In this document: piece by piece, positions 7,813 to 15,177 of the stretch
Layout of the letters: each line of letters begins with the position of its first letter
Numbering within the stretch: position 1 is the stretch's first letter
NCBI RefSeq assembly: GCF_016901135.1
Contig: NZ_JAFEVL010000066.1
Coordinates: 62,001 to 126,000, forward strand
Length of the DNA stretch: 64,000 bases
Direction of reading: 5' to 3'
Source of the DNA: Martinezella lusitana
GTDB taxonomy: Bacteria; Pseudomonadota; Alphaproteobacteria; Rhizobiales; Rhizobiaceae
The notes under the pieces: generated by a model
The model's input: the letters and a program-made list of their open reading frames with translations, nothing else
Told to the model about the DNA's origin: nothing
Databases searched by the model: none
Position numbers and translations under genes: made by a program

Positions 7813-9088
7813 TACTGTCGCACAAAGCCCCGACATCGAAGCGCTGATGAACGATATCGGCCGCAAGGCCCGGGCTGCGTCGCGACCGTTGGCTTTCGCC
7901 TCGACAGAGAGCAAGAACAAAGCGTTGAGCGCCATGGCAGACGCCATTCTGGCCGGCAAGGATCATATCCTTGCCGAGAACGCCAAGGATTTGAAGGATG
8001 TCGAGGGTACGGATATGCTCGCCTCCTTCGTCGATCGCCTGACGCTGAACGACAAGCGCGTCGCCGAGATGGCCGAGGGCATTCGCGCCATCGCCGCTTT
8101 GCCGGATCCGGTGGGCGAGGTCATCGCCGCCTGGGACCGTCCGAACGGGCTGAAGATCGAGCGCGTCCGCACCCCGCTCGGCGTCATCGGCGTCATCTTC
8201 GAAAGCCGGCCGAACGTAACAGCCGATGCCGGCGCGCTCTGCCTCAAGGCAGGCAATGCCGTGATCCTGCGCTGCGGCAGCGATTCGCGCCGTTCGTCGC
8301 AGGCGATCCACGACTGCCTGGTTGAAGGGTTGAAGGTCGCAGGCCTGCCGGAACATGCCATCCAGCTCGTGCCGGTCAGCGACCGCGCCGCCGTCGGCGC
8401 CATGCTGCGGGGCCTCGAAGGCAATATCGACGTCATCGTGCCGCGCGGCGGCAAGAGCCTGGTCGCGCGCGTGCAGACAGAGGCGCGCGTGCCGGTCTTT
8501 GCCCATCTCGAAGGCCTTTGCCACATCTATATCGATGCTTCGGCCGATCTCGACATGGCGAAATTGATTGTCGTCAACGCCAAGATGCGGCGCACCGGCA
8601 TCTGCGGCGCGGCCGAAACGCTGCTGGTCGATTCGAAGGTCGCCTCTACCCATCTGAAGCCGCTGCTCGACGGGCTTACCGAAGCAGGCTGCGAAATTCG
8701 CGGCTCCGCCGAGGTGCTGCAGCTCGTGCCCGACCTGAAAGCGGCAACCGAGGAAGACTGGACGACGGAATATCTGGCGGCGATCATCTCCGTTGCGCTC
8801 GTCGACGGCATTTCCGGCGCCATTGCCCATATCGGCAAATATTCGTCCAACCATACCGAAGCCGTCATTGCCGAAGATCCTGATGTCGTCGAGCGCTTCT
8901 TCACCGAGATCGATTCGGCGATCCTTTTGCACAATGCCTCGACGCAATTCGCCGATGGCGGCGAATTCGGCATGGGCGCCGAAATCGGCATCGCCACGGG
9001 AAAGATGCATGCCCGCGGGCCGGTCGGCGTCGAACAGCTCACATCCTTTAAATACCGCGTGCGCGGCACCGGACAGATACGGCCCTGA
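7805..9088 (+). CDS. proA: Glutamate-5-semialdehyde dehydrogenase (gamma-glutamyl phosphate reductase)
   Basis: A 427-residue NADPH-dependent reductase of the second proline step, taking the unstable product of ProB. The aldehyde dehydrogenase fold shows FESRPNVTADAGALCLKAGN, PRGGKSLV and the catalytic Cys at residue 267 (RRTGICGAAE). Two ATGs three codons apart are possible (7796, 7805). The second is preferred because GAAGGA stands 9 bases before it and it gives the usual MLDTVAQ-type N-terminus. It overlaps the proB end by 8 bases. Confidence 0.96.
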   Translation: MLDTVAQSPDIEALMNDIGRKARAASRPLAFASTESKNKALSAMADAILAGKDHILAENAKDLKDVEGTDMLASFVDRLTLNDKRVAEMAEGIRAIAALPDPVGEVIAAWDRPNGLKIERVRTPLGVIGVIFESRPNVTADAGALCLKAGNAVILRCGSDSRRSSQAIHDCLVEGLKVAGLPEHAIQLVPVSDRAAVGAMLRGLEGNIDVIVPRGGKSLVARVQTEARVPVFAHLEGLCHIYIDASADLDMAKLIVVNAKMRRTGICGAAETLLVDSKVASTHLKPLLDGLTEAGCEIRGSAEVLQLVPDLKAATEEDWTTEYLAAIISVALVDGISGAIAHIGKYSSNHTEAVIAEDPDVVERFFTEIDSAILLHNASTQFADGGEFGMGAEIGIATGKMHARGPVGVEQLTSFKYRVRGTGQIRP

Positions 9089-9089
9089 C

Positions 9090-9707
9090 GTGCTGAGAGA
9101 AGAGATCGATCAACGCTATCTGCGCATGCCCCATGCCGAGCGCGGCATGGTGGTCGGTCTTTTCGGCGGCTCGTTCAACCCGCCGCACCGCGGCCACGCG
9201 CTTGTGGCCGAGATCGCCATTCGCCGGCTCGGCCTCGATCAGCTCTGGTGGATGGTGACACCGGGCAACCCACTGAAGAATCACAATCATCTTGCGCCGC
9301 TTGCCGAACGTATCGCGCTCAGCGAAATGGTTGCCCGCGATCCGCGCATCAAGGTGACGGCATTCGAGCAGGCGCTCGGCATGAACTACACGGCCGATAC
9401 CCTGGCTCACGTGAAAGCCCGCAACAGCCGGGTGCATTTCATCTGGATCATGGGCGCCGACAGCCTCAATACGTTCCATCGCTGGCAGAAATGGGAGGAG
9501 ATCGCCCGCACCTTCCCGATCGCCGTCATCGACCGGCCGGGATCGACGCTGTCCTACCTCTCCGCCAAGATGGCAAAGACGTTTCACTACGCCCGCGTCG
9601 ACGAGGATGATGCCCGGGTGCTTTGGAAAAAGCGTGCTCCAGCCTGGACCTTCATCCACGGACCGCGTTCGGCGCTCAGCTCGACAGCCCTGCGCGCGGC
9701 ACAATAA
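9090..9707 (+). CDS. nadD: Nicotinate-nucleotide adenylyltransferase
   Basis: The enzyme makes nicotinate adenine dinucleotide, the step before NAD. It carries the nucleotidyltransferase signature GGSFNPPHRGH near residues 26-36, MGADSLNTFHRW, and the C-terminal LSSTALR. The start is uncertain: GTG at 9090 (205 residues) keeps the RYLRMPH segment that I recall as conserved in rhizobial NadD, while ATG at 9126 gives 193 residues; neither has a strong ribosome-binding site. It begins one base after the proA stop. The downstream hairpin at 9741 is a terminator in both directions. Confidence 0.93.
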   Translation: MLREEIDQRYLRMPHAERGMVVGLFGGSFNPPHRGHALVAEIAIRRLGLDQLWWMVTPGNPLKNHNHLAPLAERIALSEMVARDPRIKVTAFEQALGMNYTADTLAHVKARNSRVHFIWIMGADSLNTFHRWQKWEEIARTFPIAVIDRPGSTLSYLSAKMAKTFHYARVDEDDARVLWKKRAPAWTFIHGPRSALSSTALRAAQ

Positions 9708-9732
9708 TTCACTGAATTTTCAGGAAGACCCC

Positions 9733-9879
9733 AAAAAGTGAAAAGCCCGACGGGGGAGGAGGATCCGTCGGGCTTTCAAACCTGATCAGCAACTGGGAGG
9801 AGGATAGTTACTGATCCATATCGAAAGGCATTGGGAGGAGGAGATTGCCGTTTCGATGATTCAGTTTTAGCAGATTTTG
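9733..9879 (-). ncRNA. Probable anti-Shine-Dalgarno small RNA (cuckoo / alpha-r14 type)
   Basis: On the minus strand three hairpins follow each other, each with TCCTCCTCCC in its loop: 9821-9856 (stem TCGAAA plus GGCA), 9784-9816 (stem of about 10 pairs), and 9741-9776 (AAAGCCCGACGG stem). The last is followed by T-rich sequence and should act as the 3' terminator; it also terminates nadD on the plus strand. This is the architecture described for cuckoo RNAs of Rhizobiales and for CcsR RNAs of Rhodobacter, which are stress-linked. Those are often downstream of a DUF1127 gene; none is seen here, so it probably has its own promoter. Confidence 0.82.
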
Positions 9880-9885
9880 CCGATT

Positions 9886-9917
9886 GATAAATGGACGATT
9901 GCGCATTGCAGCAATGC
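9886..9917 (-). promoter_or_regulatory. Candidate promoter and operator of the small RNA
   Basis: On the minus strand TTGCTG (9909-9914) and TTTATC (9886-9891) are 17 bases apart, placing the start near 9879. A perfect 15-base palindrome, GCATTGC-A-GCAATGC (9903-9917), covers the -35 box, so a dimeric regulator could act there. Confidence 0.45.
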
Positions 9918-10266
9918 ACTAATCGCATAACTCTGAAAACTTCCTGCCCAAAAAACGCTTCTTTTTCAAATTGTCTGATTTTTTAACGTCACCCCAGCTC
10001 CAGAAGCGGGAGCGGAAAAGCGTCAGAACCCACGGTTCGTAACGTTACGTCTTGTTTCGTGAGCGTTCGCCAAACCACTGGGCGAATCCAGTCATGCGTT
10101 TTTGACGTAGCAAAATTCCCTCATATGCGCCTTTGGAAAGAAAACCCATAAAATTCGTGGGGTTACGTAGCAACAATGCGATATATTTTTCGAGATACAT
10201 CCCTAGCCAAGCTTCGCGTGTCGTTATATCTCTCAAAACATGTCGACATCTTTGGGGAGAAATAAG
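9918..10266 (+). other. Gene-free region upstream of modA
   Basis: No gene is supported here. The base composition is more AT-rich than the neighbours. CGTTATAT at 10222-10229, 38 bases before modA, resembles one half of the ModE binding consensus, and GCGATATAT lies at 10179-10187, but no full inverted site is present. GGGGAG at 10255 is the modA ribosome-binding site. Confidence 0.3.
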
Positions 10267-11064
10267 ATGGCCACCAGCCGACGCCGATGGATCAAACTTG
10301 CAACCGCCGCCCTTTCCGCCGCGTGGCTCGGCCTCTCGGTCAATCCAACGCCGGCACTCGCCGCCGACAAGATCGTGGTTTTTGCTGCCGCCAGCATGAA
10401 AAACGCGCTCGACAATGCCGATGCCGCCTTCACCAAGGAGACGGGCAAGGAAGTTACCGTTTCCTACGCCGCGAGCGGGCCGCTCGCCAAGCAGCTTGAA
10501 AACGGCGCCCCCGCCGATGTCTTCATTTCCGCCGACACCAACTGGATGGACTATGTCGCGGGCAAGAAATTGATCAAGGACGACAGCCGCACCAACCTCC
10601 TCGGCAATAAGCTCGTTCTCGTCGCCGCCAAGGAAAAGGCCAAGCCGGTCGAGATCAAGCATGGCCTAGATCTGGCCGGCCTTCTCGGCGACGGTCGCCT
10701 GGCGATCGGCCAGCCGGAATCGGTGCCGGCCGGCAAATACGGCAAGGCAGCGCTTGAAAAGCTCGGCGTCTGGGCTTCGGTTGAAAAGAAGGTCGCCGGC
10801 GCTGAAAGCGTGCGTGCGGCACTCGCTCTGGTTTCGCGCGGCGAGGCACCCTACGGCATCGTCTATCAGACCGACGTTTCAGCCGATCCGGGCGTTGCCG
10901 TCGTCGGCACCTTCCCGGCAGACAGCCACCCGCCGATCGTCTATCCGATCGCAATTACCAGCAACAGCACCAATCCGGATGTGCAAGCCTATTTCGACTA
11001 TCTGAAATCGGCTAAGGCTGTTCCGTTCTTCGAGCACGAGGGCTTCACGATCCTGAAGCGGTGA
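10267..11064 (+). CDS. modA: Molybdate ABC transporter, periplasmic binding protein
   Basis: A 265-residue binding protein for molybdate. After a signal peptide (cleavage after residue 32, PALA-AD) comes VVFAAASMKNALDNADAAF, a hallmark of ModA, and later GPLAKQLENGAPADVFISAD. The start ATG at 10267 has GGGGAG upstream; the frame is open to 10240. The signal peptide begins SRRRWIK, close to the twin-arginine consensus, unusual for ModA. It opens a modABC operon, and a ModE-like regulator lies convergent downstream. Confidence 0.95.
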   Translation: MATSRRRWIKLATAALSAAWLGLSVNPTPALAADKIVVFAAASMKNALDNADAAFTKETGKEVTVSYAASGPLAKQLENGAPADVFISADTNWMDYVAGKKLIKDDSRTNLLGNKLVLVAAKEKAKPVEIKHGLDLAGLLGDGRLAIGQPESVPAGKYGKAALEKLGVWASVEKKVAGAESVRAALALVSRGEAPYGIVYQTDVSADPGVAVVGTFPADSHPPIVYPIAITSNSTNPDVQAYFDYLKSAKAVPFFEHEGFTILKR

Positions 11065-11098
11065 GCATTCACACCGCATATCAGGCATTAGGAGTTCA

Positions 11099-11854
11099 AT
11101 GATCCAGGCTCGCCGACCCATGGCGGGCTTGAGATGTTTTAAGGGGCGGGATTTGGACGCATTGGGTTTGAGCAGCGATGAATGGACGGCCATCGAGCTG
11201 AGCCTGCGCGTTTCCATTGTCGCCATGCTGGTCAGCCTGCCCCTCGGCATCGCAGCCGCGTATCTGCTCGCACGCGGCAGGTTCTGGGGCAAATCGATCC
11301 TGAACGGCATTATCCACATGCCGCTGATCCTGCCGCCTGTTGTGACCGGCTTCATCCTTCTCATCCTCTTCGGTCGCAAGGGGCCGATCGGCTCGCTACT
11401 CGAGCAATATCTCGGCATCGTCTTCTCGTTCCGCTGGACGGGCGCCGCACTCGCCTGCGGCGTCATGGGCTTTCCGCTGATGGTCAGAAGCATCCGCCTG
11501 TCGATCGAAGCCGTCGACCGCAAGCTCGAGGAGGCGGCCGGCACCTTGGGCGCCAACCCCATATGGACGTTCCTGACCGTGACCCTGCCGCTGATCCTGC
11601 CCGGCATCATCGCCGGCATGATCCTGTCCTTCGCCAAGGCCATGGGCGAGTTCGGCGCCACCATCACCTTCGTCTCCAATATTCCAGGCGAGACGCAGAC
11701 CCTGTCTTCGGCCATCTATACCTTCACCCAGGTGCCGGGCGGCGATGCCGGTGCAATGCGGCTGACGATCGTCGCCATCGTCATTTCCATGGCCGCCTTG
11801 CTCGCCTCGGAATTCCTCGCCTATCTCGCCGGCAGGAGGGTGGATTTCGAATGA
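11099..11854 (+). CDS. modB: Molybdate ABC transporter, permease
   Basis: A 251-residue inner-membrane permease with about five or six membrane spans and the EAA loop (LEEAAGTLGANPIWTFLTV, about 143-161) that docks on the ATPase. AGGAG stands four bases before the ATG at 11099. The first 27 residues are unusually polar for this family, and a start near the sequence GLSSDEW is possible. Stop and modC start overlap as ATGA. Confidence 0.95.
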   Translation: MIQARRPMAGLRCFKGRDLDALGLSSDEWTAIELSLRVSIVAMLVSLPLGIAAAYLLARGRFWGKSILNGIIHMPLILPPVVTGFILLILFGRKGPIGSLLEQYLGIVFSFRWTGAALACGVMGFPLMVRSIRLSIEAVDRKLEEAAGTLGANPIWTFLTVTLPLILPGIIAGMILSFAKAMGEFGATITFVSNIPGETQTLSSAIYTFTQVPGGDAGAMRLTIVAIVISMAALLASEFLAYLAGRRVDFE

Positions 11855-12924
11855 CGCTCTCTGTCGACATCCGCCATCGCCTGGGCACTTTCTCGCTTGA
11901 AGCCGCGTTCACCTCCGACGGCGGCGTGACAGCCCTTTTCGGCCGTTCCGGCTCGGGCAAGACCTCGATCATCCGCATCATCGCCGGCCTCATCCGGCCC
12001 GATCATGGCCGCGTCAGCCTTGACGACAGCGTCCTTGCCGATACCGACAGGCAGGTGTTCGTTCCGCGCCACCGCCGCCGCTTCGGCTATGTCTTTCAGG
12101 AGGCGCGCCTGTTCCCGCATCTGTCCGTGCGGCAGAACCTCAACTACGGCCGCTGGTTCGCGCCTAAGAACGAGCGCAGCGAAAGCTTTGACGGGGTGGT
12201 CGATCTCCTCGGCATCGCCGCGCTGCTCGATCGCAGGCCGACCAAGCTCTCCGGCGGCGAGAAACAGCGCGTCGCGATCGGCCGCGCACTCCTCTCTTCG
12301 CCACGGTTGCTATTGATGGACGAACCGCTGGCCGCACTCGATGAAGCGCGAAAGGCGGAAATCCTTCCCTATCTCGAACGACTGCGCGACGAGACGAAGA
12401 TACCGATCATCTATGTCAGCCACTCTATCGCCGAGGTGGCGCGGCTGGCCAACCGCGTCGTCGTCATGCGCGACGGCAAGGTGGAGACGATCGGCCCCGC
12501 CCTCGATATCTTCAGCCAGCTTTCCGGCCCGCTGGCGATCGACCGGCGCGAAGCCGGCGTGCTGCTAGAAGGCTGCGTCGAGCATATAGAGGATCGGCAT
12601 CGCCTGACCGTCGTCGCCCTGAAGGCGGCGAAGCTCTTCGTACCCGGCCAGGCGGCCGCTATCGGCAAGACGGTGCGTGTCCATATCCCCGCTCGCGATG
12701 TCATGCTGGCGACAGCCAGGCCCGAAGGCCTCAGCGCACTGAATATTCTCGAAGGCGAGGTGCGCGATATCGGCGCGGCAGCCGATGGAACCGTGGAGGT
12801 GAAGGTCGATTGCGGCGGCGATATCGTGCTTGCCCGCATCACGCAGTTCTCGGCCGAGCGGCTAGGTCTGCGGATCGGCCTGCCGGTCCATGCGGTCATC
12901 AAGACCGTGGCGCTTGAGCAATAG
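11851..12924 (+). CDS. modC: Molybdate ABC transporter, ATP-binding protein
   Basis: A 357-residue ATPase. Walker A is GRSGSGKT (31-38), the signature LSGGE is at 133-137, Walker B LLLMDEP at 153-159, and SHS gives the switch His. The C-terminal third is a TOBE/Mop domain (about 292-350) of the kind that binds oxyanion and can regulate the pump. The ATG overlaps the modB stop by four bases; a longer open frame upstream is only a shadow of modB. Confidence 0.95.
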   Translation: MTLSVDIRHRLGTFSLEAAFTSDGGVTALFGRSGSGKTSIIRIIAGLIRPDHGRVSLDDSVLADTDRQVFVPRHRRRFGYVFQEARLFPHLSVRQNLNYGRWFAPKNERSESFDGVVDLLGIAALLDRRPTKLSGGEKQRVAIGRALLSSPRLLLMDEPLAALDEARKAEILPYLERLRDETKIPIIYVSHSIAEVARLANRVVVMRDGKVETIGPALDIFSQLSGPLAIDRREAGVLLEGCVEHIEDRHRLTVVALKAAKLFVPGQAAAIGKTVRVHIPARDVMLATARPEGLSALNILEGEVRDIGAAADGTVEVKVDCGGDIVLARITQFSAERLGLRIGLPVHAVIKTVALEQ

Positions 12925-12931
12925 GGATTGA

Positions 12932-13315
12932 TCAAGACTTCTCGGACGAAGCCTCCGCCTGACTGCGATTGGCTTCGAGCCACTGTAGATCGGCGGCTAT
13001 CGCCGCGCGCAGGGTCGTTTCCATGCCGCGAAAGCGCTGCAACAATTCTTCGCCGAACGGAGTAAGGGCAGCACCGCCGCCCTTCTGGCCACCGCGCTGC
13101 GATTCGACGACCGGCTCCCGGAACATATGGTTCAATTCGCTGATGAGCAGCCAGGCCCGGCGATAGGACATATCCATGGCGCGGCCGGCGGCCGAAATCG
13201 AGCCGGTTTCCCGAATATGCTCGAGAAGTTCCATCTTGCCGCGCCCGAGCCGATCCTGCCCAGAAAAACTGATGCGGAGAATAGGCTTCAACGATGGCTG
13301 CGGAGTGTCGGTCAT
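12932..13315 (-). CDS. ModE-like regulator, DNA-binding domain only
   Basis: A 127-residue protein matching the N-terminal winged helix of ModE: GQDRLGRGKMELLEHIRETGSISAAGRAMDMSYRRAW (about 19-55), then the wing with a GGGAALTPFGEELL segment. Full ModE proteins add two Mop domains that bind molybdate; these are absent here, so it either senses in another way or is a constitutive binder. It is convergent with modC with only 7 bases between stops. It probably regulates modABC, by family and position. Confidence 0.85.
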   Translation of the reverse strand: MTDTPQPSLKPILRISFSGQDRLGRGKMELLEHIRETGSISAAGRAMDMSYRRAWLLISELNHMFREPVVESQRGGQKGGGAALTPFGEELLQRFRGMETTLRAAIAADLQWLEANRSQAEASSEKS

Positions 13316-13490
13316 GGCATCTGGGCGTTGTGGTCTGCCTTCGTGTATACGCGGCCTTCGCGCGCCTGTACATGGCGGCTGGAATGGACAAGCGACGGCA
13401 CGGGCCTATCTGATCTTCAGCTCCATGACGCATCGATGCCGACAATATCGGCAACGAAAAACTGCGTTTTGCATACGGATTGGAAAAACG

Positions 13491-13790
13491 ATGTCAGCCT
13501 ATATCATCTCCGATGTCACCGCCAAGGATGCCGACGCCTTTCAGACCTACCGGACCCGCGCCGCTGCCTCCATAGCCCAATATGGAGGCCGTTATCTGGT
13601 CCGTGGCGGCCCGATCGAACAGCTGGAAGGAAACTGGACGCCGCGAGCGATCATCGTCGTGGAGTTTCCGGACATCGAACGGGCGAGAACTTGGTATCGT
13701 TCTCCGGAATACGCGTTTGCTCTCGAAGTTCGCGATCAGGCTCTGAGCCGAAACCTCATTCTTGTCGACGGAATAGGCCAGGAAGGCTGA
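13491..13790 (+). CDS. DUF1330 family protein
   Basis: A 99-residue protein starting MSAYIISDVTAKDADAFQTY and holding IVVEFPDIERARTWYRSPEY, the DUF1330 pattern of a ferredoxin-like alpha/beta barrel. Its function is not known for the family. The longer frame from 13176 is discounted because it covers the ModE-like gene on the other strand. The upstream 175 bases are a divergent promoter region shared with the ModE-like gene. Confidence 0.85.
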   Translation: MSAYIISDVTAKDADAFQTYRTRAAASIAQYGGRYLVRGGPIEQLEGNWTPRAIIVVEFPDIERARTWYRSPEYAFALEVRDQALSRNLILVDGIGQEG

Positions 13791-13892
13791 CGACGCAGCC
13801 GCCAAAGTGATCATTTGCCCATATATGGTGCGAATGCACGGGGTTTTGATACAAATCCTTGTCTTTGCAGCCGATAGATGACCGCCTGCGTC

Positions 13893-13922
13893 TTGAAACC
13901 TTAATGCTTTGATGCCTATCTT
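13893..13922 (+). promoter_or_regulatory. Candidate promoter of rsfS-rlmH
   Basis: TTGAAA (13893-13898) and TATCTT (13917-13922) with an 18-base spacer, about 60 bases upstream of the proposed rsfS start. Confidence 0.38.
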
Positions 13923-13983
13923 TGTAGCGTGATCGACTCAGATCGCGTATGAGCATGTTCTGTTACTCAAGGAAGGAAGAGCA

Positions 13984-14397
13984 CTGACAACAGTACACGC
14001 CAAGGGGAGAACGCCTGTCGTTATCCCGAAGAGCTCGGAACGTGGCGCCGATGCCGCTGCCCGCGCCCTGCAAGCCGTCCTCGCAAGCCTCGAGGACTCC
14101 AAGGCCGAAAATATCGTTACCATCGACATTGCTGGCAAATCCGCGCTTGGAGACCATATGGTCGTCGTCTCCGGTCGCTCGAGCCGCCATGTCCTGGCGA
14201 TTGCCGACCATGTCATGACCGACCTCAAGGACGAGGGCTTCGGCAATGCCCGCGTCGAAGGTCTGGATGGCGGCGACTGGGTGTTGATCGACACCGGCGA
14301 CATCATCATTCACGTCTTCCGTCCCGAGATTCGCGAGTTCTACAACATCGAGAAGATGTGGGCCGCGCCTGACCTCGACGAAGGCACGCTGCACTAG
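13984..14397 (+). CDS. rsfS: Ribosome silencing factor, apparently CTG-initiated
   Basis: The protein (137 residues) is RsfS, which binds L14 and blocks joining of ribosomal subunits in starvation. Evident motifs: GKSALGDHMVVVSGRSSRHV, GLDGGDWVLIDTGDIIIHVF and REFYNIEKMW. No ATG, GTG or TTG lies in frame between the upstream stop at 13930-13932 and Met at 14158, which would remove the first part of the conserved fold. CTG at 13984, with AAGGAAGGA 6 bases upstream, restores the N-terminus I recall from Rhizobium (xTTVHAKGR), where the codon is probably TTG. rlmH follows. Confidence 0.88.
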   Translation: MTTVHAKGRTPVVIPKSSERGADAAARALQAVLASLEDSKAENIVTIDIAGKSALGDHMVVVSGRSSRHVLAIADHVMTDLKDEGFGNARVEGLDGGDWVLIDTGDIIIHVFRPEIREFYNIEKMWAAPDLDEGTLH

Positions 14398-14512
14398 CCG
14401 ATCCAAGGGCGCTGTTCCCGGCCCCGGTTGGCAGCTTCGTATCGCCGGACATGACTGTCCGGCAAGAGTTTGGTTTTGTGCCGCCATCATGGCGGTAGGC
14501 TTGGGAGCGGGA

Positions 14513-14995
14513 ATGCGGATAGGTCTTTTTGCCGTGGGACGGTTGAAAACCGGCCCTGAAAAGGATCTTGCGGCTCGCTATCTCGATCGTTTCGCCAAGG
14601 CCGGGCCGGCAATCGGCCTGGAGCTGGCGCGCATGACCGAGGTCGCCGAAAGCCGTGCCTCCAATGGCGAGACCCGCAAGCGCGAGGAGGCGGCTCTGCT
14701 GCAAAAGGCGCATCCGGAAGGCGGCGTTCTCATCCTGCTCGACGAACGCGGCAAGGCGCTTGATAGCGAAGCCTTCGCCGCCATGCTCGGAACGTTCCGC
14801 GATCAGGGCAAGCGCGACCTGACGATCGCCATCGGCGGTGCCGACGGGCTCGACCCCTCTCTCTACGACAAGGCCGACATGACCATATGCCTCGGCAAAT
14901 TGACCTGGCCGCACCAGCTCGTGCGCATCCTCATTGCCGAACAGCTCTACCGCGCGGTCACCATCCTCTCCGGCCATCCCTATCACCGGGTCTGA
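14513..14995 (+). CDS. rlmH: 23S rRNA (pseudouridine1915-N3) methyltransferase
   Basis: A 160-residue SPOUT methyltransferase that modifies pseudouridine 1915 of helix 69. It begins MRIGLFAVGRLK, has LILLDERGKALDSE, the SAM-binding knot IAIGGADGLD and the C-terminal HPYHRV. Start at 14513 gives the family length; GGAGCGGGA precedes. It follows rsfS, a common pair in bacteria. Confidence 0.97.
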   Translation: MRIGLFAVGRLKTGPEKDLAARYLDRFAKAGPAIGLELARMTEVAESRASNGETRKREEAALLQKAHPEGGVLILLDERGKALDSEAFAAMLGTFRDQGKRDLTIAIGGADGLDPSLYDKADMTICLGKLTWPHQLVRILIAEQLYRAVTILSGHPYHRV

Positions 14996-15177
14996 CCTCC
15001 AATCGCGGCAACTTGCCTCCTTCGAAAACAGTTTGGCTTTCGGTCATTTTGCGTTAACGAAACGCTCACACAGGCGTGTTTTGATTCCCGCTTCAAAAAT
15101 GACGATGCTTCCTAGCTGATCGCGGCAAATCGGCTTATTTTCACGCGATCCGAAGGGACCAGGCCCGAACCGACTGG

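Noticed and set aside
7766..9010. 414-codon frame on the minus strand
   Set aside because: Antisense of proA.
9741..9856. Tandem GGGAGGAGGA words as a short repeat array or CRISPR
   Set aside because: Spacing is irregular and each word is the loop of a different stem; the small RNA reading explains all three.
10172..10229. Full ModE operator ahead of modA
   Set aside because: Only half-site-like words CGTTATAT and GCGATATAT are seen, not the inverted pair.
12411..13454. 347-codon minus-strand frame across modC and the ModE-like gene
   Set aside because: It overlaps two well-supported genes and has no recognisable domain.
13984..14157. rsfS starting at Met 14158
   Set aside because: That start would remove part of the conserved RsfS fold, and it has no ribosome-binding site; the CTG at 13984 fits better.
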